Positions 19,124 to 28,221 are shown, counted from the stretch's first letter. The stretch is 64,000 nt of DNA from Ochrobactrum chromiisoli (GCF_026241335.1 NZ_JAPHAV010000001.1:496001-560000); one strand, 5' to 3'. The notes: a model not told the origin generated them from the sequence alone. Numbers and translations: made by a program.

Positions 19124-19237
19124 ATGAATATCTCATTTTATATGCGAATACCGCCGGCGATGAAAGACGGGATCATATCGAAAGCGCCTTGACCCATTGT
19201 GAATATTATGTTTGCATATAAATATAGAATTCACAAT
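19124..19237. promoter_or_regulatory. Divergent regulatory region between iclR and the importer operon
   Basis: ATTGTGAAT (19196-19204) and ATTCACAAT (19229-19237) are perfect inverted repeats 24 bases apart, just before the importer operon. Inside lies GCATATAAA (19214-19222), which recurs in reverse at 19137-19145 next to the iclR start. Together they look like binding sites for the divergently encoded regulator. Confidence 0.5.
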
Positions 19238-19277
19238 TGGGGGCGGATATGGGAGTGTCCGTCATGAGGAGGAAAGC

Positions 19278-20597
19278 ATGAGGAATTTTACGACTTCTGT
19301 GCTGGCAGGTTCTGTTCTGCTGGCGACAGGGATGATTTCTGCGGGGGCGGCCGATCTTCCGGGTAAATTCGAAGGCGTTACAATCAACGCCAAGCTGATT
19401 GGTGGCCAGCAATATGAGGCGCTTTATTCGCGGATCGCTGAATGGGAAAAAGCGACCGGCGCAAAGGTCAATATTCTCTCCAAGAAGAACCACTTCGAGC
19501 TCGACAAGGAAATCAAGTCGGACATTGCATCCCGCTCCATCAACTGGTGCGTCGGCTCCAACCATTCCTCATTTGCCCCGCAATATCCTGACCTTTATGC
19601 AGACCTGAACGGCTTGCTTCCCAAAGAGGAACTGGAAGGCTTTGTTCCGTCCACGATCAAAGCTTCCACACTCAACGACAAGCTGGTTATGCTGCCGCGC
19701 GCGCAGTTTGACGTTTCGGCGCTCTATTATCAAAAGAGCCTTTACGAAGATGACGCCAAGAAGGCGGCTTTCAAGGAAAAATACGGCTACGATCTCGCAC
19801 CGCCTAAGACCTGGAAAGAAGTGTCCGATCAGGCGGTATTCTTTGCTGATCCACCGAATTTCTACGGCACACAGTTTGCAGGCAAGGAAGAAGCCATCAA
19901 TGGCCGCTTCTATGAAATGCTGGTCGCTGAAGGCGGCGAATATCTGGATGCTGACGGCAAACCAGCTTTTAACTCAGAAGCCGGTGTACGTGCGCTCGAC
20001 TGGTTTGTTAATCTCTATAAAGACAAGGCTGTTCCGGCTGGCACCACCAATTATCTCTGGGATGAGCTGGGTGCTGGCTTTGCGTCGGGCACCATTGCGC
20101 TCAATCTGGACTGGCCGGGCTGGGCAACCTATTTCAACGATCCAAAGTCGTCGAAAGTTGCTGGCAATGTCGGCGTTGTGGTTGCACCTGAAGGTTCCGC
20201 TGGCAAGCGCACGGGCTGGTCAGGTCATCATGGCTTCTCAGTCACAGAATCCTGTGACAACAAGGATGCTGCTGCATCGCTTGTCTGGTTCCTGACCAAT
20301 GAAGACTCGCAGAAGCAGGAATCAGCCGCAGGCACGTTGCCAACTCGTACTGCTGTCTGGGATTATGTGATCGAGCAGGCCGCTTCTGATCCATATAAGA
20401 AGGAAGTGCTCTCCGTGTTCCAGGAAACGGCAAAGACCGCGTTCCCGGTTCCGCAGACCCCATCATGGATCGAGATTTCCAATGCTGTCTATCCTGAACT
20501 TCAGGCAGCTATCCTTGGCGACAAGACCTCACAGCAGGCACTTGATGATGCAGCCAAGAAGGCAACGCTGATCCTTGAGGATGTAGGCGAGCTGTAA
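19278..20597 (+). CDS. ABC sugar transporter, periplasmic binding protein (family 1)
   Basis: The 439-aa protein has a Sec signal peptide (MRNFTTSVLAGSVLLATGM, cleavage near SAGA-ADLPG) and a long family 1 sugar-binding fold (LYADLNGLLPKEELEGF; WDELGAGFASGTIALNLDWPGW; LPTRTAVWDYV). AGGAGGA just before the ATG at 19278 fixes the start; the open frame reaches 66 bases further but lacks a ribosome site there. It heads the long plus-strand operon. The ligand is probably L-fucose or a related sugar or sugar acid, inferred from the downstream enzymes. Confidence 0.9.
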   Translation: MRNFTTSVLAGSVLLATGMISAGAADLPGKFEGVTINAKLIGGQQYEALYSRIAEWEKATGAKVNILSKKNHFELDKEIKSDIASRSINWCVGSNHSSFAPQYPDLYADLNGLLPKEELEGFVPSTIKASTLNDKLVMLPRAQFDVSALYYQKSLYEDDAKKAAFKEKYGYDLAPPKTWKEVSDQAVFFADPPNFYGTQFAGKEEAINGRFYEMLVAEGGEYLDADGKPAFNSEAGVRALDWFVNLYKDKAVPAGTTNYLWDELGAGFASGTIALNLDWPGWATYFNDPKSSKVAGNVGVVVAPEGSAGKRTGWSGHHGFSVTESCDNKDAAASLVWFLTNEDSQKQESAAGTLPTRTAVWDYVIEQAASDPYKKEVLSVFQETAKTAFPVPQTPSWIEISNAVYPELQAAILGDKTSQQALDDAAKKATLILEDVGEL

Positions 20598-20616
20598 CCT
20601 CGTTTAATACCCCCGT

Positions 20617-20646
20617 GGCTCGCCTTTGGAAAACCAATGGCGGGCC
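20617..20646 (+). promoter_or_regulatory. Intercistronic hairpin between binding protein and permease genes
   Basis: A 13-bp stem with one mismatch and one wobble pair (arms 20617-20629 and 20634-20646, loop AAAA) lies just after the binding-protein stop. No full T run follows. Such hairpins stabilise the upstream mRNA or attenuate readthrough, giving more binding protein than permease. Confidence 0.6.
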
Positions 20647-20689
20647 GTTTTGACAGGGTTTCCCGCTGATACACCGCCTCGGAAGAACA

Positions 20690-21583
20690 ATGTTTAAACG
20701 AATTTCCCCGCCGGTTTTGCTTTTGCTTCCGGCCTTCATCATTCTCGCAGCGGTGGTTTTGTTTCCCCTCGCGCTTTCACTTTATTCAAGCTTCACGCCT
20801 TTCCGGCTGACGCGTCCTGACAGCCTGTTTACCTTTATCGGCCTGCGCAATTATCAGCGCATCATGACCGACTGGGTGTTCTGGGCTGCATTCATTCGCA
20901 CGGTGATCTTCCTCACCATTGCGCTCAATCTGGAAATGCTGCTCGGCCTTGGTCTGGCGCTGCTCATCAACAAGGCCACCCATGGCCAGCGCCTTTTGCG
21001 CACACTGATGATGTTCCCGATGATGTTCTCGCCGGTTCTGGTCGGCTTCCAGTTCAAGTTCATGTTCAACGACAATATTGGTCTGGTGAACAATGCGCTG
21101 CAATCGTTAGGCATCACCAGTCAGGCTATTCCGTGGCTGATCGACGGCAATCTGGCGCTGTTTGCCATTCTGCTGGCAGAAGTCTGGATGTCCACTTCCG
21201 TATTCGCGATCCTCATTCTCGGCGGTCTTCTGTCGATGCCGCAGGATCCTGTGGAAGCGGCGCGTGTTGACGGCTGCACACCATGGCAGACCTTCCGCTA
21301 TGTCATCTGGCCCTATCTGATGCCATTTGCGTTCATCGCGATGACCATTCGTTCGCTCGATGTGGCACGCGCTTATGACATCGTGAAGATTATGACCGAT
21401 GGTGGACCGGCACGCCGCACCGAGCTGATCTGGACGCTGGTCGGACGCACCGCCTATTCGGATGCGCAGATGGGGCTGGCCAATGCCATGGCCTATGTCG
21501 CGATCCTGCTTTCGATCCTCTTCACCGTAATGTTTTTCCGCAAGCTGGCAGCCGCACGCACGCAAATCGGAGCGGAGTGGTAA
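20690..21583 (+). CDS. ABC sugar transporter permease (MalF/UgpA type)
   Basis: This 297-aa protein has six predicted transmembrane segments and the EAA loop (EAARVDGCTPWQTFRYVIWPYL, about residue 190). It pairs with the permease encoded next. The stop lies two bases before the next ATG. It forms half of the inner-membrane channel for the sugar delivered by the 19278 protein. Confidence 0.9.
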   Translation: MFKRISPPVLLLLPAFIILAAVVLFPLALSLYSSFTPFRLTRPDSLFTFIGLRNYQRIMTDWVFWAAFIRTVIFLTIALNLEMLLGLGLALLINKATHGQRLLRTLMMFPMMFSPVLVGFQFKFMFNDNIGLVNNALQSLGITSQAIPWLIDGNLALFAILLAEVWMSTSVFAILILGGLLSMPQDPVEAARVDGCTPWQTFRYVIWPYLMPFAFIAMTIRSLDVARAYDIVKIMTDGGPARRTELIWTLVGRTAYSDAQMGLANAMAYVAILLSILFTVMFFRKLAAARTQIGAEW

Positions 21584-21585
21584 TC

Positions 21586-22464
21586 ATGGCTCACGCAACA
21601 CTCTCTAATGATCAGCATCGCCTGCTGCGCCGCGTCAAAAAAGTCGCCTATCTCATTGGCCTGTTTCTGGCGATGGCGATCATCTGTCTTCCGGGTTTGT
21701 GGATCGTGCTTTCGTCGTTGCGTCCCCCCGTTGAAATCATGGCAAAGCCTCCGGTCTGGATTCCGCAGGAAATCACGCTCGATGCTTATTATGCGATGTT
21801 CTCAGGCGCAGGCGGTGGCGGTATTCCGGTCTGGGATTATTTCCGCAATTCGCTGATTATCTCGGTCACATCGACCCTCATTGCGCTGGTTGTCGGTGTT
21901 TCGGGTGGGTATGCCTTTGCGCGCTTCCGCTTCTTTGGCAAATCGACGACATTCCTTGGTCTCATGCTGACGCGTTCGGTGCCGGGTATAGCGCTTTCGT
22001 TGCCGCTCTTCATGCTCTATTCGCGTATTGGCATCATCGACACGCATTTCGGCCTGATTATCACCTATGTGGCGCTCAATGTGCCTTTCACCATCTGGCT
22101 GATCGACGGCTTCTTCCGTCAGGTGCCAAAAGACTTGGCGGAAGCAGCGCAGATTGATGGCTGCACACGCTGGCAGGCTTTCTGGCAGGTGGAGTTTCCA
22201 CTGGCTGGTCCGGGCATTGCGACCGCAGGCATCTTCGCTTTTCTCACCTCATGGAACGAATATGCGCTGGCTTCCCAGCTCACCCGTTCTATTAATTCCA
22301 AGACCCTTCCTGTTGGTCTTCTCGATTACACCGCTGAATTCACCATCGACTGGCGTGGCATGTGCGCGCTGGCGGTTGTGATGATTATTCCGGCGCTGAC
22401 CCTCACATTCATCGTTCAGAAGCATCTTGTTGCTGGTCTGACGTTCGGCGCGGTTAAAGGTTGA
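21586..22464 (+). CDS. ABC sugar transporter permease (MalG/UgpE type)
   Basis: The 292-aa polytopic protein has the EAA loop (EAAQIDGCTRWQAFWQVEFPLA) and typical MalG segments (RFFGKSTTFLGLMLTRSVPG). ATG at 21586 is preferred: GGAG at 21574-21577 is well spaced, while the in-frame GTG at 21577 lies within that ribosome site. The ATPase gene follows after six bases. Confidence 0.9.
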   Translation: MAHATLSNDQHRLLRRVKKVAYLIGLFLAMAIICLPGLWIVLSSLRPPVEIMAKPPVWIPQEITLDAYYAMFSGAGGGGIPVWDYFRNSLIISVTSTLIALVVGVSGGYAFARFRFFGKSTTFLGLMLTRSVPGIALSLPLFMLYSRIGIIDTHFGLIITYVALNVPFTIWLIDGFFRQVPKDLAEAAQIDGCTRWQAFWQVEFPLAGPGIATAGIFAFLTSWNEYALASQLTRSINSKTLPVGLLDYTAEFTIDWRGMCALAVVMIIPALTLTFIVQKHLVAGLTFGAVKG

Positions 22465-22470
22465 TATAAA

Positions 22471-23568
22471 ATGGCTCAGCTTTCCATTAAAAATCTTGTC
22501 AAGCGTTATGGCACTGTCGAAGTGGTGCATGGCATCAATCTCGAAATCGCCGACAAGGAATTTGTTGCGCTTGTTGGTCCTTCGGGCTGTGGCAAGTCCA
22601 CGACGCTGCGCATGATCGCAGGTCTTGAAAGCATCTCGGATGGCGCGCTCGAAATCGGCGGCAGGCAAGTCAACGATTTGCCGCCGCGTGATCGCAACAT
22701 CTCCATGGTGTTCCAGTCCTATGCGCTTTATCCGCATATGTCGGTGCGTGAGAACATGGGCTTCTCGCTCAAAATCGCTAAGCAGCCGCAGGCGGAAATC
22801 GACCGCCGCGTGAATGAAGCATCCAGCATTCTTGGCCTTGAAGCGCTGATGGAACGTCGTCCGGCGCAGCTTTCAGGCGGTCAGCGCCAGCGCGTTGCCA
22901 TGGGCCGCGCGATCGTGCGCAATCCGGAAGTGTTTCTGTTTGACGAACCGCTTTCAAACCTCGATGCGAAGCTGCGCACGCAGATGCGCACTGAGATCAA
23001 GAAGCTCCATGCCAAGGTTCAGTCGACAGTTGTTTACGTGACGCATGATCAGGTCGAGGCCATGACGCTGGCTGATCGTATCGTCATCATGCGCGATGGC
23101 CATATTGAGCAGGTCGGAACACCGGATGAAGTGTTCAAGCGTCCGGCAACGCAGTTTGTCGCTGGCTTCATTGGCTCGCCGCCGATGAATATGGCTGAGG
23201 CAACGGTTCAAGGTGCAGAATTGGTTTTTGCCACGGGTGAACGTCTGCCAGTGCCCGCACAATTCAAAGCCAAGGTCACGGAAGGCGCGAAGGTGACATT
23301 CGGCCTTCGCCCGGATGATCTGTTCCCGACCGGCCACGGCATTTCTACCGGCGATGCCGGAACATCGCATGAGCAGGATATGACTGTCTCGATCACCGAA
23401 CCGCTTGGCAATGAAACGCTGGTCTTTGTCGAGTTTGCCGGAAAGGAATGGGTGGCGCGCATGCTCAACCCGCGTCACCTTAACTCCGGCGAAGCGATCT
23501 CAATGCATTTTGATCTGTCGCAGGCGCATCTGTTTGATGCGGCAAGTGGTAAGAGTTTGGCGGTTTAA
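22471..23568 (+). CDS. ABC sugar transporter ATPase (UgpC/MsmK type)
   Basis: The 365-aa ATPase has Walker A (GPSGCGKST), Q loop (VFQSYALYPHM), signature (LSGGQRQRVAMGRA), Walker B (VFLFDEPLSNLD) and H loop (VTHDQVEAMT). A C-terminal TOBE/MalK regulatory domain begins near residue 235 (PMNMAEATV). It energises the importer encoded just upstream and is two bases from the following enzyme gene. Confidence 0.93.
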   Translation: MAQLSIKNLVKRYGTVEVVHGINLEIADKEFVALVGPSGCGKSTTLRMIAGLESISDGALEIGGRQVNDLPPRDRNISMVFQSYALYPHMSVRENMGFSLKIAKQPQAEIDRRVNEASSILGLEALMERRPAQLSGGQRQRVAMGRAIVRNPEVFLFDEPLSNLDAKLRTQMRTEIKKLHAKVQSTVVYVTHDQVEAMTLADRIVIMRDGHIEQVGTPDEVFKRPATQFVAGFIGSPPMNMAEATVQGAELVFATGERLPVPAQFKAKVTEGAKVTFGLRPDDLFPTGHGISTGDAGTSHEQDMTVSITEPLGNETLVFVEFAGKEWVARMLNPRHLNSGEAISMHFDLSQAHLFDAASGKSLAV

Positions 23569-23570
23569 TC

Positions 23571-24686
23571 ATGGCACGGATTGAAAAAGTCGAACTGCGC
23601 ATGGTTGACCTTCCGCCGAAGGTTAAGCGTACCGATGCGATCCAGAGCTTTGTCAGTCAGGAAACGCCAATCGTCACCATCACCGACAGCGATGGTGCTG
23701 TCGGCACTGGCTACAGCTACACGATCGGTACAGGCGGCTCATCCATCATGCGGCTGTTGAGCGATCATCTGGTGCCGCTGATTATCAACGAGGATGCCGA
23801 TTGCATTGAGGCGATCTGGCGCAAGCTCGAATTTGCAACCCATGCCACAACCATTGGTGCGATTACGGCCTTAGCGCTTGCCGCAATCGACACGGCCCTC
23901 TGGGATCTGCGTGCGAAAAAGCAGAACCTGCCACTGTGGAAACTTGCGGGTGGTGCCAAGGATCGCTGTCCGCTTTACACGACCGAAGGCGGTTGGTTGC
24001 ATATCGAGAAAGAAGCACTGGTTGAGGATGCACTAGTTGCCAAGGCCAAGGGCTTTTCCGGTTCCAAGGTCAAGATCGGCAAGCCGCATGGTTCGGAAGA
24101 CTATGCACGTCTTGCGGCTGTTCGTGCAGCCGTTGGTAATGGCTTTGAGATCATGACCGACTGCAATCAGGGCTTTAGCGTGGATGAAGCGATCCGCCGC
24201 GCCGAGCGTCTGAAAGAACTTGATCTTGCATGGATTGAGGAGCCGCTTCCGGCGGATGATCTTGACGGCCATATCCGCCTGACCCGTTCCACACCGACAC
24301 CGATTGCGGTGGGTGAATCGATCTATTCGATCCGCCATTTCCGCGAATATATGCAAAGGGGCGCGTGCTCTATCGTGCAGGTGGATGTGGCGCGTATCGG
24401 CGGCATTACGCCATGGCTGAAAGTGGCGCATACGGCTGAAGCTTTCGACATTCCGGTCTGCCCGCACTTCCTTATGGAACTGCATGTCAGCCTCACCTGT
24501 GCCGTGCAGAATGGGCGCTATGTCGAATATATTCCGCAGCTTGATGATCTGACCACAAAGGGCATGGAAATTCGTGATGGCCACGCCATTGCCCCATCGG
24601 AAGCTGGCATTGGTATTTCGTGGGATTGGGATTCTGTACGCGCTCGTTCGGTTTCCGAATTCACCCGCGAGATCGTGAGATCGTAA
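23571..24686 (+). CDS. Mandelate racemase/muconate lactonizing family enzyme, substrate unknown
   Basis: The 371-aa enolase-superfamily protein has an N-terminal capping domain and a barrel with a KxK pair (SKVKIGK), metal ligands in TDCNQ, EEPLP and GESIYS, and a distal Asp-His pair (QVDVAR; PHFLMELH). That arrangement belongs to the mandelate racemase subgroup, which abstracts the proton alpha to a carboxylate; most relatives in sugar operons are acid-sugar dehydratases. It is distinct from the fuconate dehydratase at 28222, so this operon has two such enzymes. Its stop overlaps the mutarotase start by one base. Confidence 0.85.
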   Translation: MARIEKVELRMVDLPPKVKRTDAIQSFVSQETPIVTITDSDGAVGTGYSYTIGTGGSSIMRLLSDHLVPLIINEDADCIEAIWRKLEFATHATTIGAITALALAAIDTALWDLRAKKQNLPLWKLAGGAKDRCPLYTTEGGWLHIEKEALVEDALVAKAKGFSGSKVKIGKPHGSEDYARLAAVRAAVGNGFEIMTDCNQGFSVDEAIRRAERLKELDLAWIEEPLPADDLDGHIRLTRSTPTPIAVGESIYSIRHFREYMQRGACSIVQVDVARIGGITPWLKVAHTAEAFDIPVCPHFLMELHVSLTCAVQNGRYVEYIPQLDDLTTKGMEIRDGHAIAPSEAGIGISWDWDSVRARSVSEFTREIVRS

Positions 24687-25018
24687 TGGTTCAAAGAATG
24701 GGTATGGTGATCGGGCTGAAGCCTGAAAAGATCGCAGACTATAAAAAGTTGCACGCGAGCGTGTGGCCGGAAATTCTCGCACTCATTTCCGAATGCAACA
24801 TCACCAATTATACGATCTTTCTCAAAGAGCCGGAAAACCTGCTGTTCGGCACCTGGGACTATGTCGGCACCGACTTTAGAGCCGACATGAAAAAGATGGC
24901 CGACAATCCCAAAAATCAGGAATGGTGGTCGGTCTGCATGCCATGCCAGAAGCCACTTGAAACCCGTAAAGACGGCGAGTGGTGGGCAATGATGGAGGAG
25001 GTTTTCCATCATGACTGA
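24686..25018 (+). CDS. L-rhamnose/L-fucose mutarotase (RhaM family)
   Basis: The 110-aa protein matches RhaM in length and features: a histidine in YKKLHASVWPEIL near residue 22 and the tryptophan pair in QEWWSVCMPCQ. It interconverts the anomers of a 6-deoxyhexose. In this context the substrate is probably L-fucose, since no rhamnose isomerase or kinase is nearby. The ATG at 24686 shares its first base with the preceding stop (TAATG). The gene overlaps the next one by eight bases. Confidence 0.88.
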   Translation: MVQRMGMVIGLKPEKIADYKKLHASVWPEILALISECNITNYTIFLKEPENLLFGTWDYVGTDFRADMKKMADNPKNQEWWSVCMPCQKPLETRKDGEWWAMMEEVFHHD

Positions 25019-26090
25019 GGTCTTTGATCCAAAAGCCCTGCGCCAGTGGTGGCCGAAGCCCAAGCAGCCAAAGCCGATCGTGATTTTCGGTGCGGGCAGT
25101 ATTGTCGGCGACGCGCATCTGCCAGCCTACAAGCAGGGCGGCTTGCCAGTTGCGGGCATTTTTGATCCCAATTTTGAAAAAGCATCAGCACTTGCTGATC
25201 AGTGGGGCGTGAAAGCTTTCGCAAACTTGCAAGAGGCGCTTGCGGTTGAAGACGCAATCTTTGATCTGGCAACGCCGCCCTCAGCCCATGCTTCGATCCT
25301 GTCGCAATTGCCGGAAGGTTCTGCGGTTCTGATCCAGAAGCCGATGGGCAGCGACTTGGAAAGTGCTACGAAAATCCTGAAAGTCTGCCGTGCGCGCAAT
25401 CTCAAAGCCGCGGTGAATTTCCAGCTGCGTTTTGCGCCGATGATGTCGGCACTTTACGATGCCGTGGATAAAGGCTTGCTTGGCGAAGTGGTGGATTTCG
25501 ACGCATGGCTGGCGCTTGCGACCCCTTGGGGTCTGTGGCCGTTCCTCAAAGGCCTGCCGCGCATCGAGATCGCCATGCACTCGATCCATTATCTTGATTT
25601 CGTGCGCGGTCTGCTTGGCAATCCGCAAGGTGTTCATGCCAAAACCATTGGCCATCCGAACCACGAAGTCGCCCAGACCCGCACGGCTGCTATTCTCGAT
25701 TACGGCAACCGCGTGCGCTGTGCGCTGTCGATCAATCACGACCATGATTTTGGCCGCAAGTTTCAGGCCTGCGAGTTCCGCATTTGCGGCACCGAAGGGG
25801 CTGCCTATGTGAAACTCGGTGTCAATCTTGACTATCCGCGCGGGGAACCGGACGAGCTTTGGATCAAGCCAAAGGGTGGCGACGACTGGGTGCAGGTGGA
25901 GCTTCAAGGCGCATGGTTCCCGGACGCTTTCCTCAATCGCATGGCACAGTTGCAGCGCTTCGCCACTGGTGAAGATGCAGAACTGATCGGCTCGGTCGAA
26001 GATGCATGGCACACCATGGCGCTGGTCGAAGCCGCTTATCAGTCGAGCAGCCAGCCCGCCACGCCGCTCGCTGCAAAACCGGAGTTCTGA
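25011..26090 (+). CDS. Gfo/Idh/MocA-family oxidoreductase
   Basis: The 359-aa protein has an N-terminal Rossmann fold ([18 protein letters not shown]) and the second motif QKPMG, where the usual EKP glutamate is replaced by glutamine while the catalytic lysine stays. A histidine in MHSIHYLDF fits the family active site. It may oxidise L-fucose at C1, or act on a different sugar of the locus. Only one other dehydrogenase (the SDR at 26542) is present, so this is a candidate for the first pathway step; that is inference. Confidence 0.82.
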   Translation: MTEVFDPKALRQWWPKPKQPKPIVIFGAGSIVGDAHLPAYKQGGLPVAGIFDPNFEKASALADQWGVKAFANLQEALAVEDAIFDLATPPSAHASILSQLPEGSAVLIQKPMGSDLESATKILKVCRARNLKAAVNFQLRFAPMMSALYDAVDKGLLGEVVDFDAWLALATPWGLWPFLKGLPRIEIAMHSIHYLDFVRGLLGNPQGVHAKTIGHPNHEVAQTRTAAILDYGNRVRCALSINHDHDFGRKFQACEFRICGTEGAAYVKLGVNLDYPRGEPDELWIKPKGGDDWVQVELQGAWFPDAFLNRMAQLQRFATGEDAELIGSVEDAWHTMALVEAAYQSSSQPATPLAAKPEF

Positions 26091-26092
26091 TT

Positions 26093-26539
26093 ATGTCTGA
26101 ACAGACGATCTATTTTGAAGACTATGAGCTTGAGGCTCAGCGCATAACTTATGGCCGCACGATCACCGAAACGGATTTCGTGGTGCATGCCGGTCATACG
26201 GGTGATTTCTTTCCGCACCACATGGATGCGGAATTTGCAAAAACTCTGCCGGGCGGACAGCGTATTGCGCATGGGACAATGATCTTTGCAATCGGTGTCG
26301 GTCTGACTGCGACGCTGATTAACCCTGTTGCGTTTTCCTATGGCTATGATCGCCTTCGCTTCGTGCGTCCGGTGCATATCGGCGATACGATCCGCACGCG
26401 CGTGACGATCAGCGCAAAGGAAGACGATCCGAAACGGACAAATATGGGCCGCGTTACTGAGCGGTGCGAAGTGCTTAATCAGCGGGACGAAGTGGTGCTG
26501 GCTTGCGACCACATCCTGCTTGTTGAACGGAAGGCATGA
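26093..26539 (+). CDS. MaoC-family hydratase/dehydratase
   Basis: The 148-aa hot-dog protein has the hydratase-2 signature ([20 protein letters not shown], then RIAHGTM) with the catalytic Asp and His. Family members hydrate enoyl-CoA or mesaconyl-CoA-like thioesters. ATG at 26093 starts two bases after the preceding stop, and a longer open frame into that gene is ignored. A CoA-thioester enzyme does not fit the standard fucose route but would fit the CoA-transferase at 15089. Confidence 0.85.
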   Translation: MSEQTIYFEDYELEAQRITYGRTITETDFVVHAGHTGDFFPHHMDAEFAKTLPGGQRIAHGTMIFAIGVGLTATLINPVAFSYGYDRLRFVRPVHIGDTIRTRVTISAKEDDPKRTNMGRVTERCEVLNQRDEVVLACDHILLVERKA

Positions 26540-26541
26540 CT

Positions 26542-27276
26542 ATGACGATACGATTTGATGGAAAAACAGCGCTGATCACAGCGGCTGCGCAGGGCATTGG
26601 CCGTGCCAGTGCTTTGGCATTTGCGCAAGCCGGTGCAAAGGTCTATGCGACCGACATCAACGAGGCAGCACTCAAAGAACTCGAAGGCGTTTCCGGCATC
26701 ATCACACGCAAGCTCAATGTGCTTGACGAGGCCGAAGTAAAGACGCTCGTTGCCGAGATCGGTCAGGTCGACATTTTGTTCAACTGCGCGGGCGTCGTGC
26801 ATGGTGGTTCTATCCTCGAAATGAAGGACGAAGACCTCGACTTCGCGATTAATCTCAACGTCAAGGCCATGATCCGCACGATTCAGGCCGTTCTGCCGGG
26901 CATGCTGGAACGCCAAGACGGCGCCATCGTCAACATGGCCTCCGTTGCTTCGAGCGTCAAAGGCGTGCCGAACCGTTTTGCTTATGGTGTCACCAAAGCG
27001 GCTGTCATTGGTCTCACCAAGGCTGTTGCTGCTGATTATGTTGCCAAAGGCATTCGCTGCAACGCCATCTGCCCCGGTACGGTTGAAAGCCCGTCGCTTC
27101 AGGATCGTCTGCGCGCACAGGGCGATTACGAAGAACAGCGCGCCGCTTTCATCGCGCGTCAGCCAATTGGTCGTATTGGTCAGCCGGAAGAAATCGCCGA
27201 TCTCGCGGTCTATCTCGCAGGTGCCACTTACACGACTGGTCAGGCGTATAACATCGACGGCGGCTGGACAATTTAA
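26542..27276 (+). CDS. Short-chain dehydrogenase, probable 2-keto-3-deoxy-L-fuconate dehydrogenase
   Basis: The 244-aa SDR has TAAAQGIGRA, the NCAG motif, the catalytic S-Y-K set (YGVTK) and the C-terminal IDGGWTI. The sequence resembles the SDR that oxidises 2-keto-3-deoxy-L-fuconate to the 2,4-diketo acid in bacterial fucose loci. Two ATGs are possible. 26536 overlaps the MaoC stop (ATGA); 26542 has better spacing from GGAAGG at 26529-26534 and was chosen. Confidence 0.85.
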   Translation: MTIRFDGKTALITAAAQGIGRASALAFAQAGAKVYATDINEAALKELEGVSGIITRKLNVLDEAEVKTLVAEIGQVDILFNCAGVVHGGSILEMKDEDLDFAINLNVKAMIRTIQAVLPGMLERQDGAIVNMASVASSVKGVPNRFAYGVTKAAVIGLTKAVAADYVAKGIRCNAICPGTVESPSLQDRLRAQGDYEEQRAAFIARQPIGRIGQPEEIADLAVYLAGATYTTGQAYNIDGGWTI

Positions 27277-27311
27277 GTTCGCTGCTGCAAATCCCCACAA
27301 GGAGTAAACTT

Positions 27312-28157
27312 ATGAAATTTCTTCGTTATGGCGAAACGGGTCAGGAAAAGCCGGGCCTTCTCGATGCAGACGGCAATATCCGTGATCTTTCTGCGCATAT
27401 CAGTGATCTGTCCGGTGCCGTTCTCAGCCCTGAAGCGCTCGCAAAGCTTGGCTCGCTTGACGTCAACGCACTGCCAAAGGTTGAAGGCAATCCACGTCTC
27501 GGCCCATGTGTTGCAGGCACTGGCAAGTTTATCTGCATCGGCCTCAATTATGCCGATCACGCAGCAGAATCCGGTATGGCTGTGCCGCCAGAGCCAGTTA
27601 TCTTCATGAAGGCAACTTCGGCTATCGTTGGCCCGAATGATGATCTCATCATCCCGCGTGGCTCGGAAAAAACCGACTGGGAAGTCGAATTCGGTATCGT
27701 TATCGGCAAGACCGCGAAATATGTCTCGGAAGACGATGCGCTTGATTACGTTGCTGGCTATTGCACGCTGCATGACGTCTCGGAACGCGCTTTCCAGATC
27801 GAACGCGCGGGCCAGTGGACCAAGGGCAAGTCTTGCGACACATTCGGCCCGACCGGTCCATGGCTGGTGACAAAGGACGAAGTTGCTGATCCGCAGAACC
27901 TCAAAATGTGGCTCACGGTCAATGGCGAAACCATGCAGGACGGCTCGACCAAGACCATGGTCTATGGCGTGCGTTATCTGGTTTCCTATCTGTCGCAGTT
28001 CATGTCATTGCAGCCGGGTGACATCATCTCCACTGGGACGCCTCCCGGCGTTGGCATGGGCATGAAGCCCCCGCGCTATCTCAAGGCTGGCGACGTTGTT
28101 GAACTTGGCATTGAAGGCCTCGGCACACAGAAGCAAAACGTGCGCGCCGACGTTTAA
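27312..28157 (+). CDS. FAH-family hydrolase, probable 2,4-diketo-3-deoxy-L-fuconate hydrolase
   Basis: The 281-aa protein has the fumarylacetoacetate hydrolase fold: CIGLNYADHAAESG, metal ligands in DWEVEFGIVIG, and the STGTPPGVGMG loop. In L-fucose loci this family splits the diketo acid into pyruvate and L-lactate, which matches its place between the SDR and the fuconate dehydratase. An AAGGAG ribosome site precedes the ATG. Confidence 0.88.
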   Translation: MKFLRYGETGQEKPGLLDADGNIRDLSAHISDLSGAVLSPEALAKLGSLDVNALPKVEGNPRLGPCVAGTGKFICIGLNYADHAAESGMAVPPEPVIFMKATSAIVGPNDDLIIPRGSEKTDWEVEFGIVIGKTAKYVSEDDALDYVAGYCTLHDVSERAFQIERAGQWTKGKSCDTFGPTGPWLVTKDEVADPQNLKMWLTVNGETMQDGSTKTMVYGVRYLVSYLSQFMSLQPGDIISTGTPPGVGMGMKPPRYLKAGDVVELGIEGLGTQKQNVRADV

Positions 28158-28171
28158 TTATTTTGGGCATG

Positions 28172-28196
28172 CCCCCAAACGGTTGAGGTTTGGGGG
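28172..28196 (+). promoter_or_regulatory. Intercistronic hairpin before fuconate dehydratase
   Basis: CCCCCAAAC (28172-28180) pairs perfectly with GTTTGGGGG (28188-28196) across a 7-base loop in the 64-base gap between two operon genes. There is no T run, so an mRNA-processing or stability element is more likely than a terminator. Confidence 0.55.
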
Positions 28197-28221
28197 ATCA
28201 TGCTCGGATAACGGATAAAAC

